From positions 42,487-106,486 of the forward strand of contig CALWCH010000004.1 of NCBI GenBank assembly GCA_944376335.1: DNA of 64,000 nucleotides, read 5' to 3'. The notes beneath the pieces are model-generated. The model searched no databases. It had not been told where the DNA came from and saw only the letters and a program-made list of their open reading frames with translations. The first letter of the stretch is position 1, and each line of letters opens with the position of its first letter. This DNA comes from an uncultured Clostridia bacterium (lineage in GTDB: Bacteria > Bacillota > Clostridia > Christensenellales > Borkfalkiaceae). A program made the translations under genes and the position numbers. Positions 24,112 through 32,496 of the stretch are shown in pieces.

Positions 24112-24980
24112 AGTACTTCAAAGAGGGCACAAAGGGCCCCTTCGCGCTGCTTTTAGGCGGGTTCGACGGCTTCCATAAGGGCCACGGCGAACTCTTGAAG
24201 GCGGCGAAGGAGACGGGCCTTCCCGTCGGGCTCACGGCGCTTTCGGGCGGCAAGGGGGGAGAGCTCTTCCCGCTCTCCGAAAGAGAAGAAATTTTCCGCG
24301 CCCTCGGCTTCTGCTTTGCCGATGAGCACGTCCTCACCGAGGAATTTAAGAATACTTCCCCCGAGGACTTTTTGCGCGATCTCTTCGCCCGTATTCCCGT
24401 TTCGGCCGTCTTTTGCGGCGAGGACTTCCGCTTCGGGAAGAACGCTTCGGGCACGCCCGAACTTTTGAAAGCGCTCGCCCCCTGCCCCGTCCATATCTTG
24501 CCCCTGAAAGCAGAGCACGGGGAAAAGATCGCCGTCTCGCGCATCAAAGGGTACCTCTCGGCGGGGGAAGTCGAGAAGGCGAACGAGCTGCTCCTATACC
24601 CCTATTTTGTGGAGAGCAGCGCCGAACACGGCAGGGCGGTGGGGCGCACCTACGGCTTCCCGACCGCCAATTTAACGCTCCCCAAGGGCAAATTTCCCCT
24701 AAAAGAGGGCGTGTATGCGGCGCGGGCGCGCGTCAAGGGCGGTGAATGGCCTTCTATCGTCAACTTCGGCCCCTGCCCCACGTTTGGGGTGGAGGATAGA
24801 AAGACGGAGGCGCACCTCATCGGCTTTCAAGGCAACTTATACGGCGAAAAGGTCACGCTCTTCCCCGTCAAATTTTTGCGCCCCATTCAAAAGTTCGACG
24901 GGAAGGACGCGCTCGAGAGCCAGCTCGAACGCGACCGCGCGGCGGCACTTCAGCTCATTCCCAACACCAAGGAGAAATAA
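24105..24980 (+). CDS. ribF: bifunctional riboflavin kinase/FAD synthetase
   Basis: This 291-residue enzyme makes FMN and FAD from riboflavin. The N-terminal FAD synthetase half has GGFDGFHKGHGELL, FCGEDFRFG and AVSRIKGYL. The C-terminal kinase half begins with GRTYGFPTANL and contains GVYAARARV and NFGPCPTFG. It overlaps the truB end by seven bases, continuing the operon. Confidence 0.94.
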   Translation: MLKYFKEGTKGPFALLLGGFDGFHKGHGELLKAAKETGLPVGLTALSGGKGGELFPLSEREEIFRALGFCFADEHVLTEEFKNTSPEDFLRDLFARIPVSAVFCGEDFRFGKNASGTPELLKALAPCPVHILPLKAEHGEKIAVSRIKGYLSAGEVEKANELLLYPYFVESSAEHGRAVGRTYGFPTANLTLPKGKFPLKEGVYAARARVKGGEWPSIVNFGPCPTFGVEDRKTEAHLIGFQGNLYGEKVTLFPVKFLRPIQKFDGKDALESQLERDRAAALQLIPNTKEK

Positions 24981-24981
24981 A

Positions 24982-25836
24982 ATGATCAAATTCGGCCCCA
25001 GCGGCAATTCCGAAAGCTTCTATGCGGAAGGCTATGAACACACCGAGGACGCGGCGCACTATGTCAAGGAGCGCGGGCTCGACTGCTTCGAATACTCCTT
25101 CGGGCGCGGCGTGCGCATGGGGGAGGACAAGGCGCGTTCGATCGGCGCGGCGTTTCAAAAGGAGGGCGTGGAGATCTCCGTGCATGCGCCGTATTTTATC
25201 AACTTTGCCAACCCCGACGACGAGATGGCGCAAAAGTCCTTCGGCTATGTTTTGGACAGCGCCAAAATGGCGCGCCTCATGGGCGGCAAGCGCATCGTCT
25301 TCCACCCCGCGGCGCAAGGTAAGGTTGAACGCTCCGTCGCCGTCATGAAGACCTCTGACCGCCTCAAGGTGCTCCGCGATTACATCTACTTGAACAACTT
25401 GCAGGACCTCATGTTCTGCCCCGAGACGATGGGAAAGCTCGCCCAGATCGGCACCCCCGAGGAAATTGCAGCGTTCTCTTCCATCGACCCTGTCTTTACC
25501 CCCTGCATCGACTTCGGGCACGTCAACGCGCGCACGCAGGGCTCTTTAAAAACGGAGGAGGACTATACCCGCCTCTTAGAGGGCTTTTTGGACGTCTTGG
25601 GCTACGAGCGCATGAAGCACTTCCATGTGCATTTTTCCAAAATTATGTACGGCGCGAAGGGGGAGATCAAGCACCTCACCTTCGCGGACGACGTCTACGG
25701 CCCCGAATTCGAACCGCTCGCGAACGTGCTTTTAAAGCTCAAGCTGGAGCCCTACATCGTCAGCGAGTCGGACGGCACGCAGGCGGAGGACGCCGCCGCC
25801 ATGAAGCGCATGTATCTTGCAGCGCTAGGCGCATAA
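24982..25836 (+). CDS. AP endonuclease family 2 (deoxyribonuclease IV-like)
   Basis: This 284-residue TIM-barrel protein resembles Nfo endonuclease IV, which cuts DNA at abasic sites. Metal-ligand segments can be seen in order: VHAPYF, VFHPAA, CPETMG, CIDFGHVNA, HFHVHFS and the final VSESDGT. It starts two bases after ribF with AGGAGA. Some family members may act on sugars, so repair activity is inferred. A loop-out GGCGCG/CGCGC hairpin follows at 25868-25884. Confidence 0.83.
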   Translation: MIKFGPSGNSESFYAEGYEHTEDAAHYVKERGLDCFEYSFGRGVRMGEDKARSIGAAFQKEGVEISVHAPYFINFANPDDEMAQKSFGYVLDSAKMARLMGGKRIVFHPAAQGKVERSVAVMKTSDRLKVLRDYIYLNNLQDLMFCPETMGKLAQIGTPEEIAAFSSIDPVFTPCIDFGHVNARTQGSLKTEEDYTRLLEGFLDVLGYERMKHFHVHFSKIMYGAKGEIKHLTFADDVYGPEFEPLANVLLKLKLEPYIVSESDGTQAEDAAAMKRMYLAALGA

Positions 25837-25921
25837 CGGCGGTTTTTTGGCGGTTTCGGTGCGACTTGGCGCGTTTTTTCGCGCAACTTCGTGCGAGCGC
25901 ACAACAAAATAAAAAAAATCA

Positions 25922-25950
25922 TTGACTTTGCGCCCTTGCTTTGTTATAAT
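25922..25950 (+). promoter_or_regulatory. promoter of M24 peptidase-efp operon, predicted leaderless transcript
   Basis: TTGACT (25922-25927) and TATAAT (25945-25950) are 17 bp apart. The expected start point, seven bases after the -10, is the A of the ATG at 25957. Confidence 0.82.
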
Positions 25951-25956
25951 AAAACC

Positions 25957-27012
25957 ATGTCGGAAGAGAAATTACAGCACATTTTCGAGGCGGCAGGCGT
26001 CGACGCGCTCTTTATCGAGGCAGACTTCCTGCGCAGGTACCTCACGGGTTTTTATTCGACGGACGGCTACGTCATTCTCGACGGAAAGGGCTGCCGCTAT
26101 GTCGCCGACCTTCGCTACTTCGAGGCGGCGGAAAAGGCTCTCGCGGGCTCGCCCGTCGAGGTCATCGAGGGCTCGTACAAAGAGGCAATGGCGCTGCTTG
26201 CGCCCTACAAGACGCTCGGCGTGCCCTATCCTTATACCGACCTTGCATCGGCGGAAGCGCTCAAAAATAAGGGCTTTGCCTTAAAGGACTGCATGCCCGC
26301 CTTAAAAGATGCGATGATCGTCAAGTCCGAGAAGGAGCTTTCCCTCATTCAAACGGCTTGCACCATCGCCGAGGACGGCTTCCTCGCGCTGCTCCCCGAC
26401 ATCAAAGAGGGCATGACGGAGGCGGAAGTCGCCGCCCTTCTCGAATACAACATGAGAAAGTTCGGCGCGAGCGGCACCTCGTTTGAGACCATCGTTGCGT
26501 TCGGCGCGGGCGCCAGCGTGCCCCATCACGAGACGGGGAACACGAAGTTAAAGTTCGGCGATCCCATCCTCATCGACTTCGGCTGCAAGGCAGAGGGGTA
26601 CTGTTCGGACATCACCCGCACCTTCCTCTTCGGCGACGACAAGAAACACGAGGACTTCAAGAAGGCGTATGGCGAAGTTTTGAAGGCGCACGAGCTCGTC
26701 AAGGAAAAGCTCACCTCGGGCATGACGGGGAAAGAGGCGGACGAGATCGCGCGCGGCTCCCTTCGCGCTGCGGGGCTTGAAAAGCTGTTCACGCACTCTT
26801 TGGGCCACGGCGTGGGGCTTTTGATTCACGAATATCCCCGCCTTGCCCCCGCAAGTTCCGACGTACTTCAAGACGGCATGGTGTTTTCGGACGAACCGGG
26901 CGTCTACGAAGCGGGCAAGTTCGGTATCCGCATCGAAGATACCGTCTGCCTCAAGGGCGGCAGGGTACATTCCTTTATGAGCAAGACGCAGCGCGAACTT
27001 CTCATTCTTTAA
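25957..27012 (+). CDS. Xaa-Pro aminopeptidase (M24 family)
   Basis: This 351-residue cytoplasmic dinuclear metallopeptidase removes N-terminal residues before proline. A creatinase-like N-terminal domain covers about residues 1-120. The M24 domain follows with VPHHETG, the metal Asp residues in LIDFGCKAEGYCSDITRTF, the metal His in HSLGHGVGLLIHE, and Glu residues in DEPGVYE and GIRIEDT. No ribosome site precedes the ATG, fitting a leaderless mRNA. It lies upstream of efp, a common pairing in Bacillota. Confidence 0.93.
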   Translation: MSEEKLQHIFEAAGVDALFIEADFLRRYLTGFYSTDGYVILDGKGCRYVADLRYFEAAEKALAGSPVEVIEGSYKEAMALLAPYKTLGVPYPYTDLASAEALKNKGFALKDCMPALKDAMIVKSEKELSLIQTACTIAEDGFLALLPDIKEGMTEAEVAALLEYNMRKFGASGTSFETIVAFGAGASVPHHETGNTKLKFGDPILIDFGCKAEGYCSDITRTFLFGDDKKHEDFKKAYGEVLKAHELVKEKLTSGMTGKEADEIARGSLRAAGLEKLFTHSLGHGVGLLIHEYPRLAPASSDVLQDGMVFSDEPGVYEAGKFGIRIEDTVCLKGGRVHSFMSKTQRELLIL

Positions 27013-27054
27013 TTTTCGGCAATCATTGAATTCAGATAACAAGGAGAACGAATT

Positions 27055-27618
27055 ATGGCACAGATCATGGCAGGCGACATCAGAAAGGGCGTTACCTTCG
27101 AATACAAGAGCGGCGTTTACACCGTGACGGAATTCCAGCACGTCAAGCCCGGCAAGGGCGCGGCGTTCGTCCGCTGCACGCTCAAGAACGTGGTGACGGG
27201 GCAGGTGCTCTCCGACGAGACCTTCAACCCCACCGCGAAGCTCGAGACGGCGCAGGTCGAGACCAAGAAGATGACCTATTCCTACACGGACGGCGAGTTC
27301 TACTACTTCATGGACGAAGAGTTCAACATGACCCCTCTCAACTTCTCCCAGGTCGAGGACGCGCTCCGCTATATCCGTGAAAACGACACCGTCACGGTGA
27401 AATTCCTCTACGGCAGCGCCTTCTCCGTCGAGCCCGAGAACTTCGTCGAGCTCAAGGTCATCGAGGCAGAGCCCGGCGTGCGCGGCAACACCGCCACCAA
27501 CGTCACCAAGGCCGCAAAGGTCGAGACGGGCGCAACCTTCCAGGTCCCCATGTTCGTCAACGAGGGCGACACCATCCGCATCGATACCCGCACGGGCGAG
27601 TACATGGGCAGAGTCTGA
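27055..27618 (+). CDS. efp: elongation factor P
   Basis: This 187-residue tRNA-shaped factor rescues ribosomes stalled at polyproline. Three OB/KOW domains are present. The tip loop [10 protein letters not shown] carries the lysine that is modified in some species; no modification enzyme is visible nearby. The C-terminal TGEYMGRV is typical. A normal AAGGAG site precedes the ATG, unlike the leaderless gene upstream. It abuts dtd (ATG within the TGATG junction). Confidence 0.96.
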   Translation: MAQIMAGDIRKGVTFEYKSGVYTVTEFQHVKPGKGAAFVRCTLKNVVTGQVLSDETFNPTAKLETAQVETKKMTYSYTDGEFYYFMDEEFNMTPLNFSQVEDALRYIRENDTVTVKFLYGSAFSVEPENFVELKVIEAEPGVRGNTATNVTKAAKVETGATFQVPMFVNEGDTIRIDTRTGEYMGRV

Positions 27619-28055
27619 TGATATTTGTGGCACAGCGCGTCGCAAAGGCCGCATTGTGTGTGAGCGGGGAGCTCGTGTCCGAAATAGGGCGCGGGCTCGT
27701 CGTCTTTCTCGGGGTCAAAGTCGGCGATACGGAGCGGCAGGCGGAAAAGGCGATGGAAAAGGTCGCCTCTCTCCGCATCTTCGAAGACGACGCGGGCAAG
27801 ATGAACAGAAGCGTCCGCGATGTTGCGGGCGAGGTGCTGCTCGTCTCGCAGTTTACCCTCTTGGGCGATGCAAGAAAGGGCAATCGGCCCTCCTTCACCG
27901 ATGCCGAGCGCCCCGAACGGGCAGATGCGCTCTACAAATACGCCGCCGAATACCTGCGCTCTTTGGGCGTGCCGGTAAAACTTGGCGTGTTTGGCGCGGA
28001 CATGCAGATCACGCAACAAAACGACGGGCCCGTTACTATCATCTACGAATGTTAA
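27618..28055 (+). CDS. dtd: D-aminoacyl-tRNA deacylase
   Basis: This 145-residue enzyme hydrolyses D-aminoacyl-tRNAs and glycyl-tRNA-Ala as proofreading. The catalytic SQFTLLGDARKGNRPSF segment and the C-terminal NDGPVT motif (cross-subunit Gly-cisPro) are both present. It immediately follows efp. The structured element at 28058 follows its stop. Confidence 0.95.
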   Translation: MIFVAQRVAKAALCVSGELVSEIGRGLVVFLGVKVGDTERQAEKAMEKVASLRIFEDDAGKMNRSVRDVAGEVLLVSQFTLLGDARKGNRPSFTDAERPERADALYKYAAEYLRSLGVPVKLGVFGADMQITQQNDGPVTIIYEC

Positions 28056-28057
28056 GG

Positions 28058-28210
28058 CGCAAGGAAGATTAAAAATTGTTGGGACACGGACAAGGAAAAG
28101 TTCCGAGCAAGACAAGGAGCGCGAGGAAAACCCGAAGGAGTTTACTAAGGGGTAAATGACTGAGGGTTGCCGCAGCGCGACACAGTATTGCGACGGAAAT
28201 CTTCCTTGCG
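28058..28210. repeat. 153-nt hairpin-forming intergenic element
   Basis: CGCAAGGAAGATT (28058-28070) is the perfect complement of AATCTTCCTTGCG (28198-28210). Within it is a nested hairpin: TTCCG/CGGAA (28101-28105/28194-28198), GCAA/TTGC (28107-28110/28188-28191), GCGC/GCGC (28119-28122/28175-28178), AACCC/GGGTT (28129-28133/28164-28168) and TTTAC/GTAAA (28141-28145/28152-28156). A second left arm, CAAGGAAAAG (28091-28100), competes for the same right arm. It may be a palindromic dispersed repeat or a structured RNA. No Rfam-type family was recognised. Confidence 0.65.
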
Positions 28211-28220
28211 TAATTATACT

Positions 28221-29060
28221 ATGAACATACTTTTTTTAGGAACGGGCGCAGCCGAAGGCATCCCCGCGCTCTTCTGCAACTGTGAATACTGTAAAACCGT
28301 GCGCGCCCTCGGGGGAAAAGCGGTGCGTTCGCGCGCACAGGTGATTGTGGATAGAGAGCTTTCCATCGACTTCTCGCCCGACGTCTTTTCCCACGGCGCG
28401 CGGGCGGGCGTCGACCTCTCGGCCATCAAATACCTTCTCGTCACGCACTCCCACTGCGACCACTTCTACGCGCACGATTTCGTCCTCCGCGGCTATAAAT
28501 ATGCGAAGGATATGACCTCGCCCGCCCTCACCATCTTGGGCAGCGGCGAAGTGTTAGAGGTATTTTTGGAGAGCGTCCGCCGTGAAATGCGCCCCGACGT
28601 CGCCGATACCATTGCCTTAAAGCGCCTCTCGGCGTTCGAGCCCGTCTCCTTCGGCGATTGGACGGCGCACCCCTTAAAAGCCCGCCACTCCTCGCAGGAG
28701 CCCTTCGTCTACCTCCTGGAGGGCAAGGGCAAGCGCATCTTGCACCTCACCGACACGGGCCTTCTCCCCGACGAGGACTACGATTATCTCAAACACTTGG
28801 GCGGCAGGGCATATGATCTCGTGACGCTCGACTGCACCTTCCTCTACGACGAAAAGCCGCACTCCGACCGCCACATGGGCGTCAAGGAGAATGCCGCCGT
28901 CCTTTCCCGCCTCGCCGATAAAGGCCTTGTCGACGGGCACACGAAGATCGTCATCACGCACTTCTCGCACAACAGCGAGCCCGACGAGGAAAAGCTTGCG
29001 CGCGCCGAGAAGGAACTTTCCGCCATCGCCGCCTACGACGGCATGCAGCTTGAGATCTGA
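28221..29060 (+). CDS. MBL-fold metallohydrolase (PhnP-like)
   Basis: This 279-residue metallo-beta-lactamase-fold protein begins with ILFLGTGAAEGIPALFC, typical of PhnP-like phosphodiesterases, and has CNCEYC as a possible extra zinc site. The metal motif is THSHCDHFYAHD near residue 76, with later ligands in HLTDTG and THFSHNS. A cyclic phosphodiester is a likely substrate (inference); no phn genes are nearby. The ATG at 28221 lacks a ribosome site and follows TAATTATACT directly after the hairpin element. It overlaps the next gene by one base. Confidence 0.82.
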   Translation: MNILFLGTGAAEGIPALFCNCEYCKTVRALGGKAVRSRAQVIVDRELSIDFSPDVFSHGARAGVDLSAIKYLLVTHSHCDHFYAHDFVLRGYKYAKDMTSPALTILGSGEVLEVFLESVRREMRPDVADTIALKRLSAFEPVSFGDWTAHPLKARHSSQEPFVYLLEGKGKRILHLTDTGLLPDEDYDYLKHLGGRAYDLVTLDCTFLYDEKPHSDRHMGVKENAAVLSRLADKGLVDGHTKIVITHFSHNSEPDEEKLARAEKELSAIAAYDGMQLEI

Positions 29061-29896
29061 TGAGAACGCTCTATCTTGCCGACCTCGACGGCACGCTCTT
29101 AAACCCCGATCAGCGGGTGAGCGAGCCTTCCGCGCGGCTCTTAAACGCGCTCATCGGGCGGGGCTGCCTTTTGTCCTACGCCACGGCGCGCTCCCTTGAA
29201 ACTTCCCGCGCGGTCACGGCGTCGATCCGCTTTCAAAGCCCCGTCATCGTCCACAACGGCGCGGTGACGGCAGACCCCGTCCTCATGCGCCCGCTCACCG
29301 TCGAGCGCTTTTCGGAAGGGGAGAAAGGGGAGCTTTTGAGCGCCTTTTTGGGGCGCGGCCTCGTGCCTATCACCTATTCCTTCATCGAGGCTAAGAACCG
29401 CTTCTCGTACATTTGGGAGCGTTCGGGCGCGGTGCAGCGATCGTTCATTCTCACGCGCACGGGCAGCGCGGCGGGGAGCGAGCGCGCCCGCAAAGTATAT
29501 TCGCCGAAGGAGCTTCTCTCGGGCGACGTCTTCTACTTCGCCTGCCTCGGCGAAAAGGAGGCGCTTGCGCCCGTCTACGAGGCGCTGCAAGCAAAGTACC
29601 GCTGCTTCTTCGCGCCCGATATCTACTTAAAGGCGCAGTGGCTGGAGATCGTAAAGAGGGGCGTGAGCAAGGCAGGGGCGGCGCTCGCGTTAAAAGAGCG
29701 GCTGGGGGCGGAAAGGCTCGTCGTGTTCGGCGATGCGGAGAACGACATCCCCCTCTTTGAAATTGCCGACGAGCGCTATGCCGTCCAAAACGCCGTGCCC
29801 GCATTAAAGCAAATGGCGACCCAAGTCATCGGCAGCAATTCAACGGACGCCGTCGCCCGAACGATTCAGCACTTATTCGAAGGGGAACAGGCATAA
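29060..29896 (+). CDS. Cof-type HAD-IIB phosphatase
   Basis: This 278-residue phosphatase has motif I LADLDGTLLNPD, motif II ATARS, a conserved Lys in KRGVSKAGAALAL, and motif IV VVFGDAENDIPLFE. The C2 cap and overall length fit the Cof family, which acts on sugar phosphates and flavin or pyridoxal phosphates. It starts within the stop of the MBL gene (TGATG), so the two are co-translated. Confidence 0.9.
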   Translation: MRTLYLADLDGTLLNPDQRVSEPSARLLNALIGRGCLLSYATARSLETSRAVTASIRFQSPVIVHNGAVTADPVLMRPLTVERFSEGEKGELLSAFLGRGLVPITYSFIEAKNRFSYIWERSGAVQRSFILTRTGSAAGSERARKVYSPKELLSGDVFYFACLGEKEALAPVYEALQAKYRCFFAPDIYLKAQWLEIVKRGVSKAGAALALKERLGAERLVVFGDAENDIPLFEIADERYAVQNAVPALKQMATQVIGSNSTDAVARTIQHLFEGEQA

Positions 29897-29901
29897 ACTT
29901 C

Positions 29902-29952
29902 CCGCGAACGGGCAGCGCCCCAAAGATTTGCAAAGAATCGCGCTCGTTCGGG
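29902..29952 (+). other. long stacked hairpin downstream of the HAD gene
   Basis: CGAACG (29905-29910), AGCGC (29914-29918) and GATT (29925-29928) pair with AATC, GCGCT and CGTTCG, which form an unbroken right arm (29936-29950). It lies just upstream of the terminator. It could be a 3' stabilising structure or part of a small RNA. Confidence 0.45.
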
Positions 29953-29975
29953 AGTGATCCCGCCTGTCCGTAACG

Positions 29976-30009
29976 CACCCGCTTCTCTGCCGCGGGTGTT
30001 TGTTTTTTT
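29976..30009 (+). terminator. intrinsic terminator after the HAD gene
   Basis: CACCCGC (29976-29982) and GCGGGTG (29992-29998) are followed by TTTGTTTTTTT. Confidence 0.82.
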
Positions 30010-30036
30010 CACCGCTCGGCAGCCCTTCAAGAATCG

Positions 30037-30065
30037 TTGACTTTCTCATTGCATTTCATTATACT
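30037..30065 (+). promoter_or_regulatory. promoter of the MATE transporter gene
   Basis: TTGACT (30037-30042) and TATACT (30060-30065) are 17 bp apart. Confidence 0.8.
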
Positions 30066-30113
30066 GTCATTTCGGTCGGCAGATACGCCGCCCGCACGCA
30101 AAGAAGGCCGCCT

Positions 30114-31514
30114 ATGCAAAAGACACACGCCCGCCACAAGGCGCGCAGCCTTTCCATGACGAAGGGCTCGCTTTTCAAAAACATCTTTCTCTTCAGCCTG
30201 CCGCTCATGCTCTCCAACGTGCTGCAGGTGCTCTTCAATATGTCCGACGTCGCCGTCGTGGGCCGCTTCGGTCCGGACAGCGCGTTGGGTGCCGTCGGCT
30301 CTACGACGACCTACGTCGCCCTCTTCACGGGCCTTCTCATCGGCCTCGGTGCCGGCATCAACGCCGTCGTTGCACAGCGCATCGGCGCCAACGACGAGGA
30401 ATACACCTCCCGCGCCTCGCACACCGCCTTTTTGGTCGCCGCCGTATTCGGCGTCGTCGTCGCCGCACTTGCGATGGGCCTCGCCCGCCCCGTCCTCATC
30501 CTCATGAAGACCAAGGAGGAATTTTTAGACGGCGCGCTCCTATACATCTACATCTACTTTACGGGCGCCGTGGGCACCGCCATCTATAACTTCGGCAACG
30601 GCGTGTTCTCTGCCGACGGCGATACGAAAAAGCCGCTCATCTTCCTCAGCATCTCGGGCGTCACCAACATCCTTTTAAATCTCTTCTTCGTCATCGTCTG
30701 CGATCTGTCCGTCGCGGGCGTCGCGCTTGCAAGCTCCATCTCGCAGTGGCTGTCGGCGGCGCTCATCCTCATCGCCCTGCATAGGACTTCCCGCCCCTAC
30801 AAGCTGCAATTTTCCAAATTGAGGCCGGACGGCCGCATCGTCAAGCTCGTGCTCATGCTCGGCGTCCCCGCAGGCATCCAGAACGCCATCTTCCAGCTCG
30901 CCAACCTCTTCATCCAGGCGGGCGTCAACACCTTCCCGCCCACCGTGGTCGAGGGCAACACCGCAGCGCTCAATGCCGACACCCTCGTCTTCGAGCTCAT
31001 GGCGGCCTTCTACACGGGCTGCACCAGCTTCATCGGCCAGAACTACGGCGCGGGGCAGGGAGACCGCATCTTAAAGAGCTACTTCATAAGCCTTGCCTAC
31101 TCCTTCGGCTTTGGGCTCATCTTGGGGCTATTGCTTTTCGCCTTCGCCGATGTCTTCCTCGGGATCTTCACGAACGACGCCGCCATCATTTCGGCGGGCA
31201 AAGACAGGCTCCGTGTCATGTGCTTCTCCTATGCCGTCTCGGCATTCATGGACTGCACCATCGCCGCCTCGCGCGGGCTCAACCGCACGGTGTGGCCGAC
31301 GGTCATGGTCATCCTCGGCTCGTGCGTGTTCCGCGTCTTTTGGGTGTATGTCATCTTCCCGCTGCAGGGCACCACGACGCTGCTTTATCTTCTCTATCCC
31401 GTCTCGTGGGCGCTGACGGCGGTGTGCGAGATCGCCTACTTCGTCTATGCCTACAAAAAGACCCGCCGTAAAATGGACGCGGCAATTTTGGCCCGCGCGC
31501 AAAAAAACGCATAA
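30114..31514 (+). CDS. MATE family efflux transporter
   Basis: This 466-residue membrane protein has about twelve transmembrane helices and should export organic cations or drugs using a Na+ or H+ gradient. The start MTKGSLFKNIFLFSLPLM and the loop FNMSDVAVVGRFGPDSALGAVGS are typical of the DinF/NorM group in Clostridia. FIGQNYGAGQGDR in the second half is also characteristic. The ATG at 30114 follows AGAAGG; an ATG at 30156 is a possible alternative. It is flanked by a terminator and its own promoter. No regulator is adjacent. Confidence 0.9.
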   Translation: MQKTHARHKARSLSMTKGSLFKNIFLFSLPLMLSNVLQVLFNMSDVAVVGRFGPDSALGAVGSTTTYVALFTGLLIGLGAGINAVVAQRIGANDEEYTSRASHTAFLVAAVFGVVVAALAMGLARPVLILMKTKEEFLDGALLYIYIYFTGAVGTAIYNFGNGVFSADGDTKKPLIFLSISGVTNILLNLFFVIVCDLSVAGVALASSISQWLSAALILIALHRTSRPYKLQFSKLRPDGRIVKLVLMLGVPAGIQNAIFQLANLFIQAGVNTFPPTVVEGNTAALNADTLVFELMAAFYTGCTSFIGQNYGAGQGDRILKSYFISLAYSFGFGLILGLLLFAFADVFLGIFTNDAAIISAGKDRLRVMCFSYAVSAFMDCTIAASRGLNRTVWPTVMVILGSCVFRVFWVYVIFPLQGTTTLLYLLYPVSWALTAVCEIAYFVYAYKKTRRKMDAAILARAQKNA

Positions 31515-31531
31515 AACCTTCGTTCAAACGC

Positions 31532-31560
31532 TTGACTTATCGGGAAGCGTTTGATAAGAT
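31532..31560 (+). promoter_or_regulatory. promoter of pnuC
   Basis: TTGACT (31532-31537) and TAAGAT (31555-31560) are 17 bp apart; start point near 31567. Confidence 0.78.
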
Positions 31561-31566
31561 AGAGAA

Positions 31567-31661
31567 AATTCAAAAAACACCTGCCACCGGGTAGGGAATG
31601 CAAGGGCATTCGTTGCGGCATCGTTAGGTCTTGGAAGATGCGGCTGCGGATGTCCTTTTTT
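31567..31661 (+). promoter_or_regulatory. structured 5' leader of pnuC, candidate riboswitch
   Basis: Three hairpins follow the start point: CTGCC-ACCG-GGTAG (31581-31594), GAATGC-AAGG-GCATTC (31596-31611), and GTTGCGGCATC/GATGCGGCTGC (31612-31622/31637-31647, two mismatches). Six Ts follow (31656-31661), just before the GTGAGG ribosome site. The layout resembles an attenuator leader. It does not match the TPP, cobalamin or FMN riboswitch cores I know, so the ligand is unknown; nicotinamide riboside, NAD+ or a precursor would fit the gene. Confidence 0.5.
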
Positions 31662-31673
31662 GTGAGGTAAACT

Positions 31674-32411
31674 ATGCAGGCAGTCAAAAAGTTCATCCGC
31701 TCCTTCACGAAGGCAGAGATCGCGCTCTACTTCTCGTCCGTCCTTCTCATCCTTCTCTCCTTCTTCATCTTCGACCGCACCAACTGGCTCACCCTCATCG
31801 CCTCGCTCGTGGGGGCAACGTCGCTCATCTTCTGCGCCAAGGGCAACCCCGTCGGGCAGGTCCTTATGCTCGTCTTCAGCGTACTATACGGCATCATCTC
31901 CTGGACGTTTTCTTACTACGGGGAGATGATCACCTACCTCGGCATGACCGCCCCGATGGCGGTCGTCGCGCTCGTCTCCTGGCTGAAGAACCCCTTCAAC
32001 GGCAACAAGAGCGAAGTCAAGGTCAACCGCTTAAAGGCGAAGGAAGCCCTTTTTGCCTTCGCCCTCACCGCCGCCGTCACAGCCGCCTTCTTCTTCATCC
32101 TCCGCGCGCTGAATACGTCCAACCTCATCCCGAGCACGGTCTCCGTCGCAACCAGCTTCATCGCCGTCTATCTCACCTTCCGCCGCAGCCCCTACTACGC
32201 CCTTGCCTACGCCGCCAACGACGTCGTCCTCATCGTCTTATGGGTGCTCGCCGCCACCGAGGACATCGCATACCTTTCCGTCATCATCTGTTTCGTGATG
32301 TTCCTTGTAAACGACCTCTACGGCTTCATCAATTGGAAGCGCATGGAAAAGCGGCAGAAGGCGACGGAAGGGGAGACCCCCCAACCCGCGCCCGACACGG
32401 CTTCCAAGTGA
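31674..32411 (+). CDS. pnuC: PnuC-type nicotinamide mononucleoside transporter
   Basis: This 245-residue membrane protein has about seven helices and matches PnuC transporters, which let nicotinamide riboside enter by facilitated diffusion for NAD+ salvage. Family marks are TNWLTLIASLVGATS, a glycine-rich first half, and NDLYGFINWKRME at the C-terminus, which contains the expected WxxW-like aromatic ligand region only partly. No nadR kinase is adjacent. GTGAGG serves as ribosome site and lies right after the U-tract of the leader. Confidence 0.88.
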   Translation: MQAVKKFIRSFTKAEIALYFSSVLLILLSFFIFDRTNWLTLIASLVGATSLIFCAKGNPVGQVLMLVFSVLYGIISWTFSYYGEMITYLGMTAPMAVVALVSWLKNPFNGNKSEVKVNRLKAKEALFAFALTAAVTAAFFFILRALNTSNLIPSTVSVATSFIAVYLTFRRSPYYALAYAANDVVLIVLWVLAATEDIAYLSVIICFVMFLVNDLYGFINWKRMEKRQKATEGETPQPAPDTASK

Positions 32412-32438
32412 AAGTTTGGTGAGTTCTTTGTGAAGTGC

Positions 32439-32467
32439 TTGACGTGACGGCGGGGCGGGGCTATAAT
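32439..32467 (+). promoter_or_regulatory. promoter of small membrane protein gene
   Basis: TTGACG (32439-32444) and TATAAT (32462-32467) are 17 bp apart. Confidence 0.82.
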
Positions 32468-32496
32468 AGAGGCACCAAGCGCAAGGAGGTGCTTTT

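Noticed and set aside
28215-28220. Promoter making the MBL-fold gene leaderless
   Set aside because: TATACT abuts the ATG, which would place the start inside the coding region, and no good -35 is present.
29976-30009. Riboswitch terminator controlling the MATE gene
   Set aside because: The MATE promoter lies downstream of this terminator, so it ends the previous transcript instead.
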